DNA of 64,000 nt from Okeania sp. SIO2C9 (lineage in GTDB: Bacteria > Cyanobacteriota > Cyanobacteriia > Cyanobacteriales > Microcoleaceae): positions 1 through 64,000 of the forward strand of contig NZ_JAAHGO010000039.1 of the NCBI RefSeq assembly GCF_010672455.1. The letters are read 5' to 3'. Position 1 is the stretch's first letter; each line of letters begins with the position of its first letter. Of this stretch, positions 57,751 to 64,000 are shown in pieces. The notes under the pieces were generated by a model. That model had not been told where the DNA came from. It did no database searches and saw only the letters and a list, made by a program, of their open reading frames with translations. The position numbers were made by a program, and so were the translations under genes.

Positions 57751-59043
57751 ATGGTTATAGCAAAACGTGGGCTAATTCTTGGTGCAACAGCATTGATGTT
57801 AACAGGCGTTACTGTCATAGGTGCTGGTATTCATCTTTCCTCTCAAGCATCATTAAATAATAATGACCCTAAAGAATTAATCGACCAAGTTTGGCAAATT
57901 ATTGATAAAACTTATGTTGATGGTACTTTCAATCAAGTAGACTGGAAAGCTACTCGCACTGAATATCTCGATAAAACTTATACAACTGATGAAGAAGCTT
58001 ATGATGCAATTAGGGAAATGCTAGAAAAGCTAGGAGACCCTTATACTCGCTTCATGGACCCAGAAGAGTTTAAAAATATGCAAATAGACACTTCTGGAGA
58101 ACTCACAGGTGTAGGTATTCAACTAACCCAAGACCAGGATACCAAAAAATTGGTAGTAATTTCACCAATAGAAGATACTCCGGCTTTTAAAGCAGGAGTT
58201 CAAGCTAAAGATATTATTAGCAAAATAGATGGTCAAAGTACTGAGGGAATGGATATAAATCAGGCAGTAAGTTTGATCCGCGGTCCTATCGGTTCTCAAG
58301 TAACTCTAACCATTAAACGAGAAGGTCGGGAAATAGAGTTTCCTATTACCAGAGCCAAAATTGAAATTCATCCTGTAAAGTATTCTCAAAAAGAAAGTTC
58401 TCTGGGCAAAGTTGGTTATATCCGATTAAATCAGTTTAGTGCTAATGCTGCTGGTGAAATGCAAGAGGCGATAGATGAGTTAGAGACTCAGAATGTATCG
58501 GGTTATATTTTAGATTTACGTTCTAACCCTGGTGGCTTACTTTATGCTAGCGTAGAAATTGCTCGGATGTGGCTCGAACGTGGAGATATTGTTTCTACTG
58601 TAAACCGTAGTGGTATTACCGATCGCCAGAAAGCTACTAATAGGTCTTTGACAGATAAGCCATTGGTGATTATGGTGGATGGGGGTTCGGCAAGTGCAAG
58701 TGAGATTCTTTCTGGCGCTCTACAAGATAATCAACGGGCGACATTAGTAGGTACTAAGACATTTGGTAAAGGGTTGGTGCAGTCTGTCCGTGGTGTGGGT
58801 AAAGGTGCAGGTTTAGCAGTGACGATCGCTAAATATTTTACCCCGAGCGGTCGTGATATTAACCATGAGGGAATTAAACCAGATATAGAAATTTCTCTCA
58901 CAGATGAACAAAAAGAGGCTTTGCGGAAAAGTCGTGACAAAATAGGTACTCTTGACGATCCTCAATATGCAAAAGCATTGGAAATCTTGAATCAAGAGAT
59001 TGCAAAACTCCAAAATAATAAAGCTCAGTCAACAACAAAGTAG
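57751..59043 (+). CDS. ctp: carboxyl-terminal processing protease (S41)
   Basis: A 430-residue S41 protease exported by an N-terminal hydrophobic segment (about residues 8-27). A PDZ domain (about residues 105-195; GELTGVGIQLTQDQ, AGVQAKDIISKIDG) recognises substrate C-termini. The Ser-Lys dyad is visible: S315 in VDGGSASASEILSGAL and K340 in GTKTFGKGLVQ, 25 residues apart as usual. It acts in the periplasm or thylakoid lumen; cyanobacterial paralogues include CtpA, which matures the D1 protein of photosystem II, and CtpB/CtpC. I cannot assign which paralogue this is from sequence alone. Confidence 0.92.
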   Translation: MVIAKRGLILGATALMLTGVTVIGAGIHLSSQASLNNNDPKELIDQVWQIIDKTYVDGTFNQVDWKATRTEYLDKTYTTDEEAYDAIREMLEKLGDPYTRFMDPEEFKNMQIDTSGELTGVGIQLTQDQDTKKLVVISPIEDTPAFKAGVQAKDIISKIDGQSTEGMDINQAVSLIRGPIGSQVTLTIKREGREIEFPITRAKIEIHPVKYSQKESSLGKVGYIRLNQFSANAAGEMQEAIDELETQNVSGYILDLRSNPGGLLYASVEIARMWLERGDIVSTVNRSGITDRQKATNRSLTDKPLVIMVDGGSASASEILSGALQDNQRATLVGTKTFGKGLVQSVRGVGKGAGLAVTIAKYFTPSGRDINHEGIKPDIEISLTDEQKEALRKSRDKIGTLDDPQYAKALEILNQEIAKLQNNKAQSTTK

Positions 59044-59065
59044 ATTGATAAATTAATTATATTAA

Positions 59066-59257
59066 TTATTCTGGCTGACATTTTCCCGCTCGAATCAATC
59101 CTACACGACGGGCGATCGCTTCTTCAAAAGTATTAAATGGACCCCATGTTTCTATAAAGTCGGGGTCTTTTTTTTGTTCGACTTGTGTACTAGGCAAAAT
59201 TTCACAGGTTTTCTCTAGTTTCTTGATAATATAGTATTTTTGTGATGAGTCATTCAT
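59066..59257 (-). CDS. small conserved cyanobacterial protein
   Basis: A 63-residue soluble protein. YYIIKKLEKTCEI at the start and DPDFIETWGPFNTFEEAIAR, then RVGLIRAGKCQPE, are well formed and resemble a short unannotated cyanobacterial family with a SPOR-like WGPF-TFEEA segment. Function is unknown. It lies tail to tail with ctp, 22 bp away, and no ribosome site is obvious. The alternation of aromatic and charged residues and the clean frame support a real gene. Confidence 0.72.
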   Translation of the reverse strand: MNDSSQKYYIIKKLEKTCEILPSTQVEQKKDPDFIETWGPFNTFEEAIARRVGLIRAGKCQPE

Positions 59258-59526
59258 AGTAATTGGAAATTGGTAATTGTTAACTAGCTATCAGCATTTT
59301 CCGTACCGGAATGCTCTGCAAACAGCACTCAGCTTTCAGCGCGCTAAAAGCTTGGGTTTAAATCCCCGACTTCTAGCTTGTCGTTTAATTTTATAGAACC
59401 CCTAAGCGTATCTTCATAAATATTAAATTTTTCTAGCTAGGAGACAGGAGACAGGAGACAGGAGGGAAGATGTGGGGAGAAATAATACAAAAAATTCAAC
59501 ACTCCTTTTCAGATTTTTCCTCACTC

Positions 59527-59668
59527 ATATCATGTCCGGTAGCATCGGTCTTGTATAGTAAATAGGCAACAGGCAACAGCTCATCTGGCAACAGGCAAGA
59601 AAAAAACTTAAATTTCCTGCAAATATCCACGCCAACTTTTACACAAACGATACCAACGGACATGATAT
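59527..59668 (+). repeat. MITE-like element, family I
   Basis: ATATCATGTCCGGTAGCATC pairs with GATACCAACGGACATGATAT at the other end (17 of 20 match). The interior has GGCAACA repeats. Confidence 0.65.
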
Positions 59669-59723
59669 CATTGATGCGCGAAAAGACTTGGCTACCATAA
59701 TTATATAGATCTCAAATGGGTTC

Positions 59724-59896
59724 TATAGCACTACGCAAATAGGGTGCGGACATTTATAAATGCGGATGAACCCAGCGACGACGTTAGCTTTAGCTCCTAT
59801 GGAAGAGACTAGTCGCAACTGGTAGCGCACCAAGTAGCTCAAAGTTAGTCAGGGATTACTGTGACTTTTGACTTGTGACTTGCGCGTAGTGCTATA
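59724..59896 (+). repeat. MITE-like element, family G
   Basis: TATAGCACTACGCAAAT and ACTTGCGCGTAGTGCTATA are inverted ends, perfect over the first 13 bases. A diverged partner is at 45776-45989. Confidence 0.75.
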
Positions 59897-60374
59897 GGAG
59901 GGGTCCTGTATCTCCGATAGCGCAAAGCTGATTGCTAAACGCCGAGCGGCTTACAGCTCCCCATTCCAGACCGAAACACTTTCAAAAAAAATATTGTTAT
60001 CAAGTATGAGGTTGCTAGGAGTCAGAATTCAATTTCCTATCAAACAAGCGTTGGTAAAGCGCGTGTATGATATTAATCTTAATTGCTTAGAAGTCAACCC
60101 ACCCGCGCGCCTCTCCCAGGAGGGGGAAGACCGAGTCAGGAGGAAAGAAAGAAGAAAAAACCCCGAGTAGAAGGATAAAGTTTTTTGGTCGCGTAAAGGT
60201 CATGGAGTTCTATCGCGCTCTTATCCGGACATGATATCATACCTCAAATTACCAACGCCATAAAACCTACTACCTACCACCTATCAACTACCACCTAATT
60301 AATATATAAAGTCAAAAACCATATTAAGATAATAATGTTTTTTGTACTTCCAGTAAAATTATCAAACTGAAAAT

Positions 60375-62141
60375 ATGGGACGTAAGTTTTATGGTGTAGT
60401 ATTCCCATTCATTTTAGGCATAGGATTTGTCTTATCTATTACTCCAAGTAGTAAAGCCCAGAAACCACAATCAAGTGAAGGTCTTGACCAAACTGCTCAG
60501 ATTTTAGACAAAATAGAGGAATACAACCCACTCAAGCAACCTCCACAGACATCGAAACCATTTGAAGAGTTAGACCAAAAAAAAACAAAAATCGTTACGG
60601 ACAAAAATGATAATACTTTAGGACAAATAGAACAATACAATCAACTCGATCGGCCTCCCGAAGTACCACCCCCCCTAGAACGAGTTAACTCTGTCAATCA
60701 ACTTAGTGATGTTCTACCCACAGATTGGGCCTATAGTGCCTTACAAGGATTAGCAGAACGCTACGGTTGTCTATTGGCCTCACCAAATGGTACATTTAGT
60801 GGAAATAGAGCCATCAGTCGTTATGAATTTGCTGCTAATCTCAATGAATGTTTAGAAGTTATTCAAAGTCTAATTGAAGAATTCGGTGAAGGTTATATTA
60901 GTCAAGAAGACTTAGCTAAAAGTCAACGATTACAAGCAGATTTTGCCGTCGAAATTGCTGATACTAAATCCCGCCTGAATGCTCTAGAAACACGGACAGA
61001 TATTCTCGAAGCTAATCAGTTCTCTACCACAACCTTACTCAAAGGGCAAGTGGCTATGGCTCTTTATGATGCCTTTGGTAATGATGGAGAAGATGGTGCT
61101 ACCGTGAGTGCCGATGATAGCCAAATGGGGTTTGGTCATGCCTTGACATTTAACTTCGATACCAGTTTTACAGGCAGAGACTTCCTCAGAACAAGGATAA
61201 GCGCTGGAGACCTCCCTGGAGTAAATACAGGTACCGCTATGACCTTCTTGAACGCAGGCTCTCCACCTAACGACATAGCTAGACTAACAGAAGTATACTA
61301 TATTTTTCCCCTCAATAACGAAATGAGTCTTTATTTTGGAGCTGCTGGACTTGACTTCGATTTGATGGCTCCTGCTCTTAATCCGAAACTAATCAGTGGT
61401 AGTATAGGAAGCCTGGCCTTGTATCCAGCTTATAACCCTACCATATACATCCAAGTAGGGGGTGCAGGTTTAGGTTATAGTTATCAAATTAATGACAACT
61501 TCAGGTTAGATTTGGCTTACCTCGGAGGTGGTCCTGGTGGTGGAACAGGTAGAGTCAACGATCCGAATGAGGGTGGTGGACTTTTTAATGGTACAAATAG
61601 TGCTTATGCTCAGTTAACAGTCTCACCTACTCTAGATTTTGATTTTTCTTTTGCTTATGTAAGAGCATATTATACGGCGGATTTAGTTAATGTAGCAGGT
61701 TTTACAGGTAGCCAAAATGCTCAACGACCTTTTGGTAGAGTGGCAACTTCAGCAGACCATTTTGGATTTCAAACTAGCTATCGTTGGGCACCGTTTACTA
61801 TTTCTGGTTGGGTTGGATACAGTAATGCTGAAGCAGAAGCAGGCGATCGCGAAGGGGATGAAGCAGATATTTGGCATTGGGCAGTAACGGTAGCCATAGA
61901 TGACTTGGTGTTTGAAAATGGAATGTTAGGTCTTTCAGTTGGTCAGCAACCAAAAGTGACAGATATTGACAACGGTGAAGATGACCCAGATACTTCGATA
62001 CAATTTCAAATTTTCTACAGTTATCGAGTTTCCAATAATATAGATATAACGTCTGGTTTTTTCGTAGAAACACAACCAGAACATAATGATAAAAATGACC
62101 CAATTTTGGTATTTGTGACTCGAAGTGTTTGGAGATTTTAA
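60375..62141 (+). CDS. outer-membrane porin with SLH domain (OprB-like)
   Basis: A 588-residue porin. The signal peptide covers about residues 1-29 (FILGIGFVLSITPSSKAQ). A low-complexity linker is followed by one SLH domain (about 107-160; DVLPTDWAYSALQGLAERYG, ISRYEFAANLNECL), which binds the peptidoglycan-linked polymer. A short coiled coil (about 185-215) leads to an OprB-type beta-barrel ending in VTRSVWRF with a terminal aromatic, the usual outer-membrane insertion signal. These are the major cyanobacterial porins, some tied to iron or other ion uptake. The solute-binding gene starts 17 bp after its stop, so the pair is likely an uptake operon. Confidence 0.93.
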   Translation: MGRKFYGVVFPFILGIGFVLSITPSSKAQKPQSSEGLDQTAQILDKIEEYNPLKQPPQTSKPFEELDQKKTKIVTDKNDNTLGQIEQYNQLDRPPEVPPPLERVNSVNQLSDVLPTDWAYSALQGLAERYGCLLASPNGTFSGNRAISRYEFAANLNECLEVIQSLIEEFGEGYISQEDLAKSQRLQADFAVEIADTKSRLNALETRTDILEANQFSTTTLLKGQVAMALYDAFGNDGEDGATVSADDSQMGFGHALTFNFDTSFTGRDFLRTRISAGDLPGVNTGTAMTFLNAGSPPNDIARLTEVYYIFPLNNEMSLYFGAAGLDFDLMAPALNPKLISGSIGSLALYPAYNPTIYIQVGGAGLGYSYQINDNFRLDLAYLGGGPGGGTGRVNDPNEGGGLFNGTNSAYAQLTVSPTLDFDFSFAYVRAYYTADLVNVAGFTGSQNAQRPFGRVATSADHFGFQTSYRWAPFTISGWVGYSNAEAEAGDREGDEADIWHWAVTVAIDDLVFENGMLGLSVGQQPKVTDIDNGEDDPDTSIQFQIFYSYRVSNNIDITSGFFVETQPEHNDKNDPILVFVTRSVWRF

Positions 62142-62158
62142 TTTTAAAACTAACAATT

Positions 62159-63025
62159 ATGAACAAGAAACTGAAAATTATTATTGCTTCATCCCTAGCA
62201 TTTCTAGGGACTATTTTTACTCAAAAAATAAGTCAAGCACAAACACAAGAAAAAATTATTAGAAAAGAGCAGATAGTAGTAGGAGTTAGGGAAGATTCCT
62301 ATTGGTTTGGTTCCAGGAATGATAAGGGAGAACGGGAAGGATATTGTATAGATATTGCCTATGCATTACGTGAACGTCTCAGTGCTAATCAACTTGAGCC
62401 AATCAGGGTAAGATTTGTGACATCAACTGTCCAAAGTCGTTGGGATATGGTAAAAAGTGGTATGGTAGATTTAGAGTGTGGCCCTAATACTATTAGTACC
62501 GAACGTGAAGAAATACATGGTATTAATTTTTCTGCACCTTTTTTTATCACAGCAACACAAGTTTTAGCTCAAAGAGGCAGGATAGAAGAAGATGTGAATG
62601 CAGGTAATGCCATAGTTGGTGTAGTTAGGAATACTAGCAATGAAAGTGATTTAAAGAGTGCTTATCCTGAAGAACAAATTGAGGATAAATTTTTAACTAG
62701 AGAACAAGGTATTAAAGCTTTAGTGGATGGTGAAGTTAATGGTTTTGCCAGTGATGGAACTCTTTTGTTAGGTATAGCGTGGGGTATGAACCTGGACCTG
62801 GAAAAAGATTATACTTTTATTACTATCAATCAGGAAAATGGCCGTCCATTTTGTGCGGGTTATGGGTTCATCCTGCCTGGAGGGGAAGAAAATTCTAGTT
62901 GGCAAAGCTATGTTAATGACTTTCTTGCTAACGACAAAAAAGCTCAAAGAATTCAAAGAAAATGGTTGTTGGATGGCTTAAGTGAAAATAGTCAAATGCT
63001 TTATGATGCTTGTGCTCAGGAGTAG
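62159..63025 (+). CDS. family-3 extracellular solute-binding protein
   Basis: A 288-residue periplasmic binding protein. The start ATG 62159 is preferred over an in-frame ATG at 62129, which would overlap the porin stop; it gives a clean signal peptide (MNKKLKIIIASSLAFLGTIF to about residue 28). Family-3 landmarks: IVVGVREDSYWFGSRND, EGYCIDIAYALRERL, MVDLECGPNTISTEREE with the arginine that holds an amino-acid carboxylate, and GINFSAPFFITATQVL. An amino-acid or similar anionic ligand is likely. No permease or ATPase follows; its direct coupling to a porin gene is notable. Confidence 0.9.
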   Translation: MNKKLKIIIASSLAFLGTIFTQKISQAQTQEKIIRKEQIVVGVREDSYWFGSRNDKGEREGYCIDIAYALRERLSANQLEPIRVRFVTSTVQSRWDMVKSGMVDLECGPNTISTEREEIHGINFSAPFFITATQVLAQRGRIEEDVNAGNAIVGVVRNTSNESDLKSAYPEEQIEDKFLTREQGIKALVDGEVNGFASDGTLLLGIAWGMNLDLEKDYTFITINQENGRPFCAGYGFILPGGEENSSWQSYVNDFLANDKKAQRIQRKWLLDGLSENSQMLYDACAQE

Positions 63026-63125
63026 GGAGTAGGGAGTGTAGGGAGTGTGGGGGGTGTGGGGAGTGTGGGAGGGGTGGGAAGTGTGGGAGGTGTGGGGAGT
63101 GTGGGGGGTGTGGGAGGTGGGGAAT
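63022..63125 (+). repeat. G-rich microsatellite
   Basis: Units of GGGAGTA, GGGAGTGT and GGGGTGT run for about 100 bp directly over the stop codon of the binding-protein gene. The many G3-G6 runs could form a G-quadruplex on the plus strand. Confidence 0.75.
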
Positions 63126-63360
63126 TCACAAGATTCGGTAGGGTGCGTATTTACGGCTAAAATTTAACTTCCCTGGCGGGAAGTCCCGCGCTCTCCCGCA
63201 CCTTTAGCGTCGTATGGTCAAGCCAGGGCCAAGATTCGGATACCTTCATAAGCTAAACGTTCATATGCCCTTGACAAGCTAGGTACATTTTGTTATTGTA
63301 AGGTCCAACACAGGGGGAGGACATCACCTCTGTCTAAACAGCGGTCAGGGTTTCCCAGAC

Positions 63361-63409
63361 TGAAGAATCCCGCGTTGTCCCATAAGGGCAACGTCGGGAG
63401 TATGTCAAT
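63361..63409 (+). mobile_element. solo IS200/IS605-type right end
   Basis: GAAGAATCCCGCGTTG, a hairpin, then CAACGTCGGGAGTATGTCAA, the window's common right-end signature. No transposase is attached; the left flank (63170-63360) holds palindromic GC-rich sequence only. Confidence 0.55.
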
Positions 63410-63586
63410 AAGTGGTGAAAGTTATTTAGCAATTCGCCCCAGGGCACTATTGAATATGTGTCACTGCGCTACAGGAATTTTTTATATTTGGTTGCATAGA
63501 AGTCAAAACCTTAGACAAACATAAAATATAGAGGGAAAAAAATAAAGCTCCTCTATAGTTAGCTTTGTATTTTTGACCAAATCATT

Positions 63587-64000
63587 ATGACCAAAATCAA
63601 ACAAATATTCACGGGTATTGTGGTAGCTACCTCTGTATGTGTATTGCCCAATCATTCAGTTAATGCAGCGTCTCTGATTAATTTTGAACCTGTGGATGGT
63701 AAATTTCCTGATGGCAGTGTCGCTGTAGATAATATGCCAATTACAGATCAGTTTTCATCTTTGAGTGTAACTTTTGGCATCGACCGTAACCTTGATGGTT
63801 TACCGGATGCCGGACTTTTCCCCAGGTTGGAGGCGGTTGGTAATTCAGATCCTGTAGTAGGTTTTGTATCAACAAAAGGAGGAGGAAATGATATAGCTGC
63901 TCCTGGTTTTGAAAACAGGTTAGGTAGTTTTTTCCTACGGGGAGTTGGTTCGCTAACTAATGGTGAATCTCTTCTAATTTCTTATACTTCCCCAACAAAT
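63587..64000 (+). CDS. secreted protein, truncated by window end
   Basis: From ATG 63587 the frame stays open for 138 codons to the edge. It has a signal peptide (MTKIKQIFTGIVVATSVCVL, cleavage after HSVNA at about residue 27). The mature part begins SLINFEPVDGKFPDGSVAVD and contains an Asp-rich FGIDRNLDGLPDAG that looks like a calcium-binding type 3 motif, then GFENRLGSFFLRG. This resembles exported cyanobacterial PEP-CTERM-type proteins, but the diagnostic C-terminus is outside the window. Confidence 0.8.
   Translation, partial: MTKIKQIFTGIVVATSVCVLPNHSVNAASLINFEPVDGKFPDGSVAVDNMPITDQFSSLSVTFGIDRNLDGLPDAGLFPRLEAVGNSDPVVGFVSTKGGGNDIAAPGFENRLGSFFLRGVGSLTNGESLLISYTSPTN

Larger units (their letters stand above)
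59258..60374. other. gene-free region with repeats
   Basis: It contains a (GGAGACA)n tract (about 59440-59462), a family-I element (59527-59668), a family-G element (59724-59896), and a solo GGACATGATATCAT end near 60227. No gene is seen. Confidence 0.5.

Overview
The window looks like chromosome from a filamentous marine cyanobacterium of the Trichodesmium/Okeania kind. This is an inference from four things: low GC; many GCGATCGC (HIP1) octamers; cyanobacterial gene families (cyanobacterial-type rpoZ, a DUF1818 protein, an SLH-OprB porin, the plsX-fabH-fabD-plsC set, ispG next to a C-terminal processing protease); and very long repeat-filled spacers. Only about half of the 64 kb is coding.

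Layout. 0-3.1 kb: a TnpB tail with its IS200/IS605 end, rpoZ with two small cyanobacterial genes, tRNA-Pro(GGG), and convergent DUF218 and DUF2288 genes. 3.1-11 kb, minus strand: a lipid-synthesis set plsX, fabH, fabD, plsC. Debris lies in its gaps and beyond plsC: two decayed TnpB genes and a phosphate-binding-protein pseudogene. 11-17 kb: a lone IS607-type recombinase, an array of 137-bp tandem repeats, a D-Ala-D-Ala carboxypeptidase, 300-bp repeats, a beta-hydroxyacid dehydrogenase, and an IS630 remnant. 17.8-22.1 kb, minus strand: a signalling cluster of a membrane histidine kinase, a single-domain receiver and a receiver-PAS-GGDEF protein. 23-27 kb: an unrecognised 403-residue protein and an exported lipoprotein-type superoxide dismutase, surrounded by copies of one dispersed element. 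26.7-36.2 kb: two Ser/Thr kinase genes (one intact with pentapeptide repeats; one TPR-type broken by three stops) embedded in tandem repeats, plus a Uma2 gene split by a 137-bp MITE. 36-43 kb: uvrA, a NERD-nuclease/SF1-helicase gene broken by one TGA, and an array of nine 149-bp repeats. 43-55 kb: small genes, a decayed cytosine methyltransferase, an alpha/beta hydrolase, an exported DUF2252 protein, and a small membrane-protein gene hit twice by the same element. 55-64 kb: ispG, ctp, an outer-membrane porin coupled to a family-3 solute-binding protein, and the start of a secreted protein.

The main theme is repeat biology. At least nine MITE-like families with terminal inverted repeats are visible, along with one hairpin-rich element with heptanucleotide tails (called element R below) and a family of 300-470-bp repeats (element L). 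Five solo IS200/IS605 right ends and tandem arrays with indel-free or near-exact periods of 137, 149 and 168 bp complete the picture. The 137-bp units carry two hairpins that show compensatory or wobble changes between units, which points to a structured RNA or cruciform. Several genes are broken by clean nonsense changes or by element insertion, and for the Uma2 gene the pre-insertion reading frame can be rebuilt exactly.
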